From NCBI GenBank assembly GCA_030063045.1, contig JAQSEB010000157.1, positions 1-64,000 on the forward strand: 64,000 nt of DNA, written 5' to 3'. Of the stretch, positions 19,219 to 29,253 are shown in pieces. Every line of letters begins with the position of its first letter. Within the stretch, counting starts at the first letter, position 1. The position numbers and the translations under genes are program-made. This DNA comes from Pratylenchus scribneri (lineage: Eukaryota; Nematoda; Chromadorea; Rhabditida; Pratylenchidae). The notes beneath the pieces are model-generated. The model had not been told where the DNA came from and did not search any database. It saw nothing but the letters and a program-made list of their open reading frames with translations.

Positions 19219-19536
19219 CTATTTCGATAGACCTTTGTATGGGGGAGTCAAAAGGGTAGTGGCCGAGATGTTTCCATAAACACACTGTCTACAGAGTTCG
19301 AATTTGATGAGCCAATTGTCCCCCTTCTCCGTGATCTTATCCTTTGAATGGTACATCTTCTTTTGGCAATCGCTACATAAATGGTAAATTAGCACATTTT
19401 TTCCCTTGAAGAGTTTCCAAGTGGAAATGGGCTTGGTGAAAGTTGAGGTATCCGGAACGCGTTCGTCAACAGCCGGCCGGATATCGGATTTTGGGGAATC
19501 GGTTTCAGGAGATTCAATTTTTTGAGAATTTTCCAT
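19219..19536 (-). CDS. small zinc-ribbon protein
   Basis: 105 residues. The first 35 are acidic/Ser-rich. The rest contain CSDCQKKMYH and CRQC 29 residues apart, a four-cysteine zinc-ribbon arrangement. Such small ribbons often bind nucleic acid or transcription machinery, but no family is recognised. TATAAAAA on the minus strand starts at 19591, 55 nt before the ATG. Confidence 0.6.
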   Translation of the reverse strand: MENSQKIESPETDSPKSDIRPAVDERVPDTSTFTKPISTWKLFKGKNVLIYHLCSDCQKKMYHSKDKITEKGDNWLIKFELCRQCVYGNISATTLLTPPYKGLSK

Positions 19537-20068
19537 TTTGATAAAAAATGGTCAAATGATGAAAAATGAACAAAATCTCTCGGTTTTTATACTCTTATTT
19601 TTAGACTCCTCCCCCTCATAAATCATTTTACTTCTTGTATTGTCATCATTATAGTTTACACTATTTTTATTCTATTTTTTTCCAAATAAAAGTTATAATA
19701 AAATAATAAATTGGAATATAAGCATATGGCCCTGAATCTAAATCCCTATGGACTATGGATCCCTATTTTGGGAAGTATTAAATTAGGAGTTAGGACTATG
19801 GGATTTTGTTCCATGACTAGGACTAGGTTTAGAGACTAAGACAAAAACTTCGGTAAAGTTAACTAATTTATTTTACTCTTTTTAAAGTTTTTGCATTAGG
19901 ATATTCTTATATTTTTTTTTTACTCAATTTTATCCAATAATAAAAAAAATAATAAAATAAATATGATAATGTGGGATAGTAGGAAATGCTATATAATGAA
20001 TGGATGTAAAATACATAATCATGGGGAGAGTAAAAAATATAAACAAATTGAAGAATTTTTATTAAATA
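19537..20068. other. intergenic gap in the Polinton minus block
   Basis: Contains the TATA box of the Zn-ribbon gene (19591-19584, minus). It also holds a stretch at 19730-19860 with repeated GGACTATGG and GACTAGG words. No gene is supported. Confidence 0.5.
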
Positions 20069-20533
20069 TCATACACGGTTTCTTGGCAAAATTGAGCGAT
20101 CCACAACGCATATTTCAATGCTCATCAATATTCCTTTAGGTCCAATATCCTTGTCCAATTGATCTCCTGCTGCCAAACGGAAACTGTCGATAACTAGGTC
20201 CATGCATTCCGGGGAATAAAGTACCATGGGAGTCCAGACAGGTTTCTTAAATAATTCACTTGTGATCAAAAATCCTATTCGATAATTGTTTGATTGTAAA
20301 TCTTTTGTAGTTGCAAATTTTGCGGATGCAGCTTCGACTGCATTTATCAAACAATGATAAAAAATATCAAACAAGAAGTAATCTATGTTCAATGGCTTTT
20401 TAGGTAGTCGTTTGATAAGAAATTGCGAGTTAAATTTTGTAGTCTTAAAAGTTTCAATGTGGTGAACATTAACGGAATCGAGGATTTTCTCAAAATATTC
20501 TGAGACAAGGAAAGAGGGCTGATAATCATTCAT
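20069..20533 (-). CDS. stand-alone copy of the PolB N-terminal domain
   Basis: 154 residues that align with residues about 70-197 of the neighbouring polymerase. Shared landmarks: HIETFKTTKFNSQFLIKRLP against HIKSFRTTKFKNKFLITKLP, RIGFLITSEL against RMGFTITSEL, VWTPM against IWTPL, and IEICVVDRSILPR against VEVTMADRDGLPR. It has no exonuclease or polymerase motifs. It probably arose by duplication of the polymerase 5' end and then diverged strongly. It could compete with or extend the polymerase's N-terminal function, which in protein-primed polymerases may include the priming or partner region (inference). TATA box TATAAAA at 20597, 64 nt upstream. Confidence 0.8.
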   Translation of the reverse strand: MNDYQPSFLVSEYFEKILDSVNVHHIETFKTTKFNSQFLIKRLPKKPLNIDYFLFDIFYHCLINAVEAASAKFATTKDLQSNNYRIGFLITSELFKKPVWTPMVLYSPECMDLVIDSFRLAAGDQLDKDIGPKGILMSIEICVVDRSILPRNRV

Positions 20534-21209
20534 GATTTCTAGAAGAATTTATTTTTTTGAAGAATGATCTTTTCGAGAAAAATTTGATTCTTTTATACTC
20601 GATAAAGTGGGTATGGCTTTGGTTAGATGATAAGACACGTGATCAGGAGAATGAGAGACTATGGGGATGGAAGAGTTGGTAGAGAAAGCAAAGATATATG
20701 CACCCAATAAGCATTGTATCTAATCTAATCGATGACATATGACTCAGTTCTTAAATCCATATAGACTAAAATCGTCAAGTCTGGAAAAACTCTAGGGGTC
20801 CTTTCCTTTTTACATTTCCCCAATTCTCAGTTTATGATAATTATCTACACATTTTTAGTAATATCTTTTCGAGATATCAATTTTCAATATTTTTCACCCT
20901 ATATAAATCATTTTGCCCATATTATAAAAACATAAATAACCTAGTAGGAAAGGTATTATACCAAGAAGACATCATAATAGTTGACGTTTTCATCAAATGT
21001 AACCTTTTTTTTGAGAAGAATGTAACCTTTTTTTTAGGAAGAATGAAAAGAGGCAGGGTTCCTCCCCAAGTAAAGTATGGATTATTCCCATTTTCCCCAG
21101 TACATTGGTATTAATTATTCATTTATTCAAAAAGATAAAAATAGAAAAAAATACAATATAAAAGTGATAAATTGGAAAAGACTACAATAAAAAATGGGGA
21201 GTAGTGAAA
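20534..21209. other. gap between PolB-N copy and polymerase gene
   Basis: About 680 bp with the TATA box of the PolB-N copy at 20597-20591 (minus), a TTTGAGAAGAATGTAACC-type direct repeat at about 21008-21045, and no open frame of note. The last part provides the polymerase 3' untranslated region. Confidence 0.5.
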
Positions 21210-24200
21210 TTATAATGAATATCCAAAATCACGGATAACAAAAGTTTGGGGATCGATAATACCCTTTCCAACAAAGGGTCGATAAATTTTGACCATTTCT
21301 TGGGATAAAACAAGCCCATCGACAATAGAGGGACGGAGAAAATATGGATAAATGATATTGATCTTTTGAATTTTTCCATCTCTTCCGTATTTCAAAACCA
21401 TCTCTTTGAATTTCTCGTACTGTAGGCCATCCCGGTGTTCGGCATCGTATGTGATTGTAATCCCACGGATCTTGAGGGCATATTCAAATGGTGCATCGGG
21501 GTCATCTTTGCGTCGAAGTTTCAGTCCATACTGCTTGGCTCCCCCAAAAGTGGCCTCGACAATCTCATGGTCGGGGCATTCATCTGTAAAATCTCCAATA
21601 TGAGGACCCAGCTCCAGTGGACAGTCATTTTCCGGAGCCGCAAAGATTAAACTGTCCGTATCGACGTACAAAAGTGTGCAGCCTGGGGAGCGAACCACTT
21701 TTTGCATGTACTTGAGGAGGGTGAGCCTTGCACAGCTGGTTGTCCAGGCGGAAATGGTCACATTCGAGGTGCTGTGCTCTTTGACAAAATCCTCTTTCAT
21801 GGTGTAATTGATCAAAAGGACACCCGGTGCAATTTCATGGGGAGCCATGAGGTTAATGTCTTTTCGATCAAGTAGATCCCCATATTCGGAGGGTTGTTCC
21901 GTAATGATCGTTTTGACCATTTCCCTATTCTTCAGACTGAAACGACCCCAGAGCGAGTTGAGGCACAACTTGACCAATGCCCTACGCCCCTTGTTGGTTT
22001 TCATCTTTTCGGGATCGATGACTATCCCAAATTTTTCCTCACATGCTTTTATGAATGCAATCTGGGCTTCCTTGTCATTGGCTATCCTCTTTTCGAACCC
22101 AGATGCATAAATCTTTTCCCCCAGAAACTCACGCATATATCCTCGAAACAGCTCCTTGGACACTTTCTTTGGATCATCATCATAGCTCAGCACTCTGATC
22201 ACCTCCGTGACCCTGTACCCTTCTTTTAGCGCAGCATTCAATTCGATCGATGTACAGTTGGATGTCCAGCTACGCTCCTTGTCAGTGTGTTTGCATTGGT
22301 AGTCGGCGATAACGTCCCCATTTGGATGCTCAATTGCGCACTTGGCACAGAGGGGGAAAAGTAGACGGGGATCGCCATCAATTTTCATGGGGAGCACCGG
22401 AACATCACAATGTCGGGGTGGTACAACTTGGACCTTCATCAATGCCACTTTGAACGGGTTATGCTCTGGTCTCGTCCAATTGACTTGCTCATTAATAATT
22501 TTCACATCAGGGTGGCCTATGGGGTAACCGATAAAATCGTCATCCAACATCATATTGACCCATGGATACAATGAGGTAACATCATAGTAAAAAATCTTTT
22601 CCCCCGGTTTTACCTCATAATGCAGGCGCATTGGTCCAGTCCGGCCGCCATAGAAACAGTCTCGAATGCGAATTGGTCCATAATCGGGGTATTCATCAAA
22701 CCTTCTCTTCATTTCAGGATTCTCCTTGAGCATTTTGTCAATTTCACATTCCCATATAATCTTGAGGTTTGGCACAGCCTGTCTAATCTCTTCCGTTCGT
22801 CGATTGTCTGCTTCTCGTGTGAATCCCGCGGTCTTAAGGTTGGGGAGCGGGGTCTGGTCGTCCGGAAAACATTTAGAACACCCATGCCAGGCGCATCCGT
22901 GCACTTCGATACCCAATTGTTCTTCTTCTACCCATCCATCGAGACTGTAACGACCAACAGACTTCTGGCCACCTGGGGAGTAGGCATTTTGCACCTCGAC
23001 ATTGTTCTCCTCCCCATACCATAAAAGGTATTTGTAAGCCTTGTCAGATTCATTCGTTGCTCCATTGTAGCTTCGTTCTGGTACCAATGCCAAATGATCA
23101 TACGGGAGATGATTTGCCTTGAATATTTTGGCACAGGTTGAGGCTATGGTCAGGGCTTCACGCAGGGGATCGAGACCCATATGTGGTTTGTCAAGAAAGG
23201 CAGCTCTGTCGACGAGTCCATCTTCATCAGCCGGTCGTTTGGTAAGGTCCATAAATTCGTGTCGAAACCGAACGAGTGCTGCCATCAGAATGTCCGTGTC
23301 ATTGACGCAATATTCGGCCAACTTCTCCTCTAGCCTAAATGGAACATGCTTATTGGCCTCAAAATGTTCATCGAAATGCTTGCGTTTCTTTGGCATCATG
23401 CCTCCGGCCATAAAGTCCGCCTTCGTTGGATAAATGTCTTTCCCATAATTATCGGGGATATTTGCCAAATGGGGAAAGTACGGCTTATCCGGAATGTCTA
23501 GATCAAAGGTGGAGACCAGGCCGGCCAATGAGCTGGGGATAAAATTGAAAGAATCCCGGAAAAACAATTTTAAGTCCTTGACTTTCAATTCGATCATTTT
23601 GTTCCCCTTTTTGATAATCTCGGGTGTATGTTTGAGGCCAATCCCAAAGAATAGTTTGTATATGAAAATCATATCAAACCGACCTCCAAAATGTGAATAG
23701 ATGTACGTCTCATGTCCATGATCCACTTCCTTTATCAGCCAGTTGACAAAGTCCTCGAGCAATGTTTCAGTCACCCGTTGATCGTCTACGGCCGTTTGGG
23801 TATAGGCGCACTCATTAAAGGTGATTTTCCTATTCGGTCCACATATGGCACATTGATGCTCCCCTTTGAGTGAGTTTTGCCACTCCCCATTATCCATGCA
23901 TATGGTGCACGCAACTTTGGCGGAGAGGAAGTTTGGCCGATGTTTTCGCCGCTTTTCATCATGCTTCTCATGCTGTGTCGTTTCCAAATCAAAGGCAATG
24001 TAGCGGCATGGTTTTTTGTCATAAAGTTTGTACGGCATAATGTAGCATCCCCTTTCTTTTGTATGGAAGTCGTTGCAGCGTCCGCAATATGTCTCCCCAC
24101 ACACATGGCCGGGCTTCCTAACTTTTTTGTAAACATTTGCATTCCAAACGATCCCGCATTTTAGACATTGTTTTGACTGATGACAGAAACCTGATTTTTT

Positions 24201-25457
24201 ATGATGATTGTAGCAATCCTGGTTGTAAAAGGTTTTTTCGCATCCATGGCAAAACTTGTGAAACATTGTCTTTTCACATGGAAATTCCGGACCAACACGA
24301 CTGCATTTGATGCAACGTTGTTTGCATGAAGTTTGATGAGTGGCCGCGTCCCTGTAACACTTTTCACAAACCAAGCAATATGGCTGGCCAAACAAATTGC
24401 CCGATTTATGAATGCCATCAAAGTGCCCCCGCATTTTGCCATTATGCTCCCCCTTTGTATGGTACAAAATGATTGGGGTGGTATAGGTGTCGGGCCCGTC
24501 GGATAGAATCGGTTTGAAATGGCCTATTGAACTGAAAATGAATATTCTGAAAGTGTATTTGCCGGCATAGATTCGATTCCAATATTCCCGGACTTTGGGG
24601 ACCCATTCTATGGCATCATAATCATTTTGATCAAGGGGAGCACCAACCTGGTGCATCAATTCTTCCACTTCATTTTTGAAAACCCCTTTCATCCCATGCA
24701 AACCTTTTCTGTAGCGGTGAAACTTTACTCGATCCCATTCACGCACATGATAAACCATGGTCGCTTGCAGGGCATAGAATAAGCAGTGATTGTCCGATTC
24801 ATTCTCGATTTTGATGAGGCAATTGTCGGCAATCCGATGGGGAACTCCCTTGCCTTTGGCCGATCCACGGATTTGCTTGCGCCTGGGGAGCCCGTCCCGA
24901 TCCGCCATGGTCACTTCAACTGTAAATGGACTTCCCCAAAGGCTCACTCCCTCTTTCCATTTTGATTGTGCCACTTTTAAAAACATATTTAAAACCGATT
25001 CGATCGTATTGGCGGTGATCGGCTCCAATGGCGTCCAAATGGGGCCCCTCTCGAGTAGTTCGCTGGTGATGGTGAACCCCATCCTGTCTGGAGCCTTCCC
25101 AAATTGGGCAAACAAGGCTTTGGATGCCTCGTCTGCGCAAAATTTGAAGACACCGGACAGGAGCCCTTCCGGGTCTTCGGGGAGTTTGGTAATTAGGAAT
25201 TTGTTTTTGAATTTTGTCGTTCGGAACGATTTAATATGTTCCGTGTCGTCCGAATTGGGGAGTTGTTGAATATATTCGGCGGCATCATTAGCATATTCCT
25301 CCCCATTGCCATATTGGTAGACGAATACTTTGGGTAGTTTTTGGGGATGTGGATTTTTTCGTCGTCTAGGCAATGTGGAATTTGGGGACATAATTTGCTC
25401 GCTTTGATCGAGCAAATTATCGATGAAAAATTTGGGTTTTTTGGGGAGTGAGGACAT
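21210..25457 (-). CDS. pPolB: protein-primed family B DNA polymerase of Polinton
   Basis: 1415 residues, intronless. Order: domain 45-197 (also found alone at 20069-20533); a DNHCLFYAL segment near 222; a cysteine/histidine-rich zinc region 361-471; 3'-5' exonuclease motifs ExoI FDLETT (489-494), ExoII HFGGRFD (589-595) and ExoIII YCVND (716-720); a Cys/His insertion HGCAWHGCSKC at 853-863; the YGGRTGP motif (936-942) that couples exonuclease and polymerase in protein-primed enzymes; polymerase motif A DVTSLYP (959-965), motif B KLCLNSLWG (1163-1171) and motif C YVDTDS (1264-1269). All catalytic residues are present, so it should replicate the element from terminal-protein primers. TATA box 61 nt upstream on the minus strand. 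TGGGGAGTGAGG occurs twice around its start. Confidence 0.97.
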   Translation of the reverse strand: MSSLPKKPKFFIDNLLDQSEQIMSPNSTLPRRRKNPHPQKLPKVFVYQYGNGEEYANDAAEYIQQLPNSDDTEHIKSFRTTKFKNKFLITKLPEDPEGLLSGVFKFCADEASKALFAQFGKAPDRMGFTITSELLERGPIWTPLEPITANTIESVLNMFLKVAQSKWKEGVSLWGSPFTVEVTMADRDGLPRRKQIRGSAKGKGVPHRIADNCLIKIENESDNHCLFYALQATMVYHVREWDRVKFHRYRKGLHGMKGVFKNEVEELMHQVGAPLDQNDYDAIEWVPKVREYWNRIYAGKYTFRIFIFSSIGHFKPILSDGPDTYTTPIILYHTKGEHNGKMRGHFDGIHKSGNLFGQPYCLVCEKCYRDAATHQTSCKQRCIKCSRVGPEFPCEKTMFHKFCHGCEKTFYNQDCYNHHKKSGFCHQSKQCLKCGIVWNANVYKKVRKPGHVCGETYCGRCNDFHTKERGCYIMPYKLYDKKPCRYIAFDLETTQHEKHDEKRRKHRPNFLSAKVACTICMDNGEWQNSLKGEHQCAICGPNRKITFNECAYTQTAVDDQRVTETLLEDFVNWLIKEVDHGHETYIYSHFGGRFDMIFIYKLFFGIGLKHTPEIIKKGNKMIELKVKDLKLFFRDSFNFIPSSLAGLVSTFDLDIPDKPYFPHLANIPDNYGKDIYPTKADFMAGGMMPKKRKHFDEHFEANKHVPFRLEEKLAEYCVNDTDILMAALVRFRHEFMDLTKRPADEDGLVDRAAFLDKPHMGLDPLREALTIASTCAKIFKANHLPYDHLALVPERSYNGATNESDKAYKYLLWYGEENNVEVQNAYSPGGQKSVGRYSLDGWVEEEQLGIEVHGCAWHGCSKCFPDDQTPLPNLKTAGFTREADNRRTEEIRQAVPNLKIIWECEIDKMLKENPEMKRRFDEYPDYGPIRIRDCFYGGRTGPMRLHYEVKPGEKIFYYDVTSLYPWVNMMLDDDFIGYPIGHPDVKIINEQVNWTRPEHNPFKVALMKVQVVPPRHCDVPVLPMKIDGDPRLLFPLCAKCAIEHPNGDVIADYQCKHTDKERSWTSNCTSIELNAALKEGYRVTEVIRVLSYDDDPKKVSKELFRGYMREFLGEKIYASGFEKRIANDKEAQIAFIKACEEKFGIVIDPEKMKTNKGRRALVKLCLNSLWGRFSLKNREMVKTIITEQPSEYGDLLDRKDINLMAPHEIAPGVLLINYTMKEDFVKEHSTSNVTISAWTTSCARLTLLKYMQKVVRSPGCTLLYVDTDSLIFAAPENDCPLELGPHIGDFTDECPDHEIVEATFGGAKQYGLKLRRKDDPDAPFEYALKIRGITITYDAEHRDGLQYEKFKEMVLKYGRDGKIQKINIIYPYFLRPSIVDGLVLSQEMVKIYRPFVGKGIIDPQTFVIRDFGYSL

Positions 25458-25510
25458 TTCGCTTTTGGGTAATTTGTAGCTTTTGAATGGGGAGTGAGGT
25501 TTTTGGTTAG

Positions 25511-25518
25511 CTTTTATA
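25511..25518 (-). promoter_or_regulatory. TATA box, polymerase gene
   Basis: TATAAAAG on the minus strand starts at 25518, 61 nt before the ATG at 25457. Confidence 0.55.
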
Positions 25519-25574
25519 GTGAAAGATTTCGCAATAGTAGATTTTTTGGGGATCGATAAATGTTTTGGATGACG

Positions 25575-25720
25575 TGGCGAAAGACTATTGGTTCATTTAA
25601 TTTACTAAAATGATATTTGGTCCAAAAATGACAATTTGTCCCAATTTAATTTACTAAAAATGACAATTGATCCAAAAAATGACAATTGGACCATTTAATT
25701 TACTAAAAACCCAAAAAGTT
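25575..25720 (+). repeat. short interspersed tandem units
   Basis: ATTTAATTTACTAAAA occurs three times and AAAAATGACAATT-type units three or four times in alternation, together an imperfect 30-55-bp tandem array immediately upstream of the polymerase promoter. Confidence 0.65.
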
Positions 25721-28077
25721 TATGGTCTCGGGAAATATGCCTTATAATTATTCATTAATTTTAATCGTTTTTATAAACAAATTTTTGCTTTGTATAATAT
25801 TTTTTATTATAATATTTTTGGGGAGGGGAGGATGAATTTTATTGGAATATTTTTGGGGAGAGATGGGATTAAAATGAATTAATTTTGTAGTTGAAGAATT
25901 AATTTTGTAGAAATAATTTGATTGAAGATTTTGTAAACCAATATTAGGAATCGAATTCTTGGTAAAGATTGTTTTATTTTATTTTAAAAATAAAAAATCT
26001 TTAAGACCAAAATTCAACACCTCATAATTGGTTTAATATTTATTCTGTAGTCATTGAATTTATTTGTAGTCGCCGAATATTTGAACAATAGTAATAAAAT
26101 ATTTTTTATTATAGGAATGGGGAACGATGAATGGATCGACGAATTTTGGAGGAAATGAAAATGGGGAAATTCTTATGGTGAATTGGATGGACGATGGGGA
26201 TTTGGCTTGGGGTCGAAGTATAGACCCTCAATTGTTAGAAGGGATGGAAATGAAGAGGGAGTATGGAAGGGGACTGTGGATGGACGAGGCAGGGTGGGGA
26301 GATGGAAGTTGGTGAAAGGCAGCCGATGGGTGTTTAGATGGATGGAGATCGATTGGGGGGGGGGGGTGGATGGAAGAGATAGAGTGGAGCGGTGAAGATT
26401 AAGTTGGGGAGGTGAGGACCAACCAACTAGGGAGAGGGCCGGAGGTCAGGCAGGGATTTGAAGGATTAGTTTTGATTATAATTTTTACCATATTTTTATT
26501 TCAATTAAAAATTACATTTTTAATAATTTCCATCTCTCTCCTTTTATTCTTTATTTATTTGGTATGGGACTTGACGGAGTAAATTCTTTCCTCTTAATCT
26601 TAATCAAATAAGATTTGTAATACAGTATTTTTACTAATAATTATAAATAGTAAAAATAATTCTCATCTATTTTTAAGAGACGATCCAAATTTTGAGTAAA
26701 TTTTATGGGGAGACGCTCTATTCAATTGAAAGATTTTGGGCTTTCATCGATTGGGGCCAGGCAAAGAGGGGAAGAAAGAACAACCAACTTTCGATTGCTG
26801 CTGGCAATCGAAAGGAACAACTGTTCAACTCGCTGCGCAAAAAGGAAGAGTGTGGACATTAGTTAGTACAGTCAGCTGAGATTTAATGACAAAATATGGC
26901 TATAGGGGGAGTGGTTCGGGAGGACATTTGTTGGCACTTGGTAGTGGACAGAGATGGATTGGGAAGAGGGTGGATGGATGGAGGGGATAGATCCCAGAGT
27001 AGATAGGGATAGATCCATGACGGAATATTGGCTGGAGATAGAAATGGATGGGGGAGGCAGCAGATAGCTGTTAGAGGTGGAGGGGTACGATAGATGGAAC
27101 GGAGAGGGAGGGAAGCACTCAATGGCTGTTGGCAGCCGATGGAGATGGATTGGGGGAAAGAATGGGCGGTGTCAGTTGGCAGCCGATGGAGACGGATTGG
27201 GGGAAAGAGTGGGCGATGTCAGTTGGCAGGCGATGGAGATGGATTGGGGGAAAGAATGGGCGATGTCAGTTGGTAGCCGATGGAGATGGATTGGGGGAGA
27301 GTGGATGGGGATAGAGCGAATAGCCTAAGAGAAAACGAGTGTCCAATAGGAGAAGGGTAGGAAGTAGGGTATGGCACAGTGGATGCGCAATTAAGGGAGG
27401 GATAGAGATAGATGGGGAGAGTGGGTGAATAAAGAGTGGCTGACGGCTTTTTTTTGGCAGTGGATCGATGACACAATAATGGTTGGAGTCTATATTATAG
27501 TCAATATTGGGAGGTTAGCGAATGTAGGGGAAAAGAAGGCAAAGGGGAAACCTATGACAGTTGGGGAGAAGTGGGTGGGTAAGGGAGTGAATAGACTAAG
27601 GGGAAGCGTGCGACAAAGAGGATCGAAGATGGGAAGGAGGCTGGGCAATGGAGGGATGGCTATTTTGGTGAAATGGGGAATGGGATTTACGATTTATTAA
27701 AGGAAAAATTGATTTTTTAGAAAATTAAAATTTTATTCAAAATTATTAAAATGACCATTTATGGCAATTAGAAAGGATATATGTTGGCTTCAGCCAACCA
27801 TTAGATTTGGGGAGAGAATTCTTATAGATTTTTGGGGATAAATCCGAAGGATATTGGCTTTAGATCTTTTAGTTAGATCTTTTTTGATCCTTGATCGTTG
27901 ATCTTTGAGATTTGGGGAGCTCCTTTGAAACGCTCACCTACGGAATGACTACTGCGGCCACCTGCCAGATTGCAGTCTTTATTTGGAGGAGAACAAATAT
28001 TATATAATATTGGGGACAGACGCCAGAGAATTATTGGCTAAGGCCAAAGGCCAACTTAACATTTCTCCCTAGGAAAT
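25721..28077. other. G-rich noncoding stretch, possible distal Polinton arm
   Basis: From about 25.8 to 27.7 kb the plus strand is strongly purine/G-rich with many GGGGAG words, like the gaps of the Polinton. Open frames here are repeat or composition artefacts. A hairpin with 11-bp arms (CTTTCGATTGC/GCAATCGAAAG) lies at 26788-26814 and GTTGGCTTCAGCCAAC at about 27783. No gene is supported. Confidence 0.5.
27128..27303 (+). repeat. 47-bp tandem repeat, about 3.8 copies
   Basis: The unit begins GTTGGCAGCCGATGGAGATG and ends GGGCGATGTCA. Copies differ by only a few substitutions. Three overlapping reading frames across it are artefacts of the repeat. Confidence 0.9.
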
Positions 28078-28430
28078 GTGAAATTGGGGAAAATTGAACA
28101 CAACAATTTCACTTTACCTTTCCATTCTTTCTGTTCTGCTGATAATAAAAATTTGCTGTGCTTCTATTGGAATGGAAAGAGGAATTTTTATCGATTTTTA
28201 ATCAAAATGGTCCTAGTCCAAGCAAACAATTTATTTGAAAAGTTAAAAAAATTCAATGCTGAACTTTACAGCCAGAAAGAAGAATTATTTAATTTTTTTA
28301 AAAATGAATTTTTCATGTAAAAATTCAACAAGGAAAAAATTTTTTAAATATATCTTTAAAATTAAATTTTTAATTTTCAAATGTCGTTATTATTTTCATT
28401 TTTGCATTCATCCTCATCATATTTCTGATA

Positions 28431-28548
28431 TCAACTAATTATTTCCATTTTCACATATGAATCGTACATTGGCCCTTGAAAATTTTGTTGATGTTGATTG
28501 TGAATATCTCGTTCTTTGCCAAAAATGTTTCCATCACTGCTTTTATAG
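28431..28548 (-). CDS. possible terminal exon
   Basis: After an acceptor TTTTTAG on the minus strand, 38 codons are open to a TGA at 28431 (YKSSDGNIFGKERD...YVKMEIIS). Composition looks protein-like, Gln/Asn-rich in the middle, but no upstream exon joins it with certainty and the gene at 29254 already has its own stop. It could be an alternative last exon of that gene or chance. Confidence 0.25.
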
Positions 28549-29253
28549 CTAAAAATGCCATTTAATAAATTCAAAATTCACTCTGTAGCCAAAGCCAAAA
28601 TTGATATAACTTATCCCCTTGGTTTGGTCTCATATTTACCAATTACATTGGTCAATAAATGATTAGTCCCGAGGAAATATGGATGGGTATGGGTACTTGT
28701 TTGTTATCTATGGGCAAAATCAAAAAATTTTTTCGCGATTCAAATTTTATTGTTCATATTTAATTGTAAAACGATGGAAACCTGATTTTAGTTTTTAGGT
28801 GATTTTATGATTGCCAATTTTTAACTCTCCAGTTTCCAGCTTAGAAAAATTCATTTAATTTATTGTTAAGTAAATGATTGTCTTCATTTTTGCTTAATTT
28901 ATCGTTCTTCAATGTTGAGGAAGAAAAAATTAATTCTTATTGCCTAAAAGGCGAGATTTCCACAAAGAAATAAAAATTATTTGTATCATCAATCTACTTT
29001 TATTGTAAAATCATAAACATGCCAATTATCATTATAATTTAATAAAATCTAATAAAATTTTTATATATTTTTCATAAAAATATCCTTTATTTTATTTATT
29101 CATTTATTGAATAAAAAACTCAGAATTCAAAAAATAGGGAATAAATAAATCATTTTTTTATCGAATTGTTTAATCAAATTGTTCATTATTAAAAAATCAA
29201 AAATTCTTCAATTATTGCCGCAAAACATTTAATTCTCTTCTGGCTGGGGGATT

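Larger units (their letters stand above)
9246..25540. mobile_element. Polinton/Maverick self-synthesising virus-like transposon
   Basis: The interval combines the hallmark Polinton genes: retroviral-type integrase with chromodomain (10191-11270), major capsid protein (14921-16234), adenain-like protease (16738-17175) and protein-primed family B DNA polymerase (25457-21210, minus). Integrase and polymerase lie at opposite ends, the usual Polinton layout. Genes are compact, largely intronless and richer in GC than the flanking DNA. The recurring word TGGGGAG is frequent in gaps and coding sequence. Limits are estimates: terminal inverted repeats and the expected 6-bp target duplication were not found, and the first gene lacks an upstream ATG. 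Most reading frames are intact, suggesting recent activity or maintenance. Confidence 0.93.

Noticed and set aside
27077..27328. Several overlapping 60-83-codon frames
   Set aside because: All derive from the 47-bp tandem repeat and G-rich composition; three frames are open at once.
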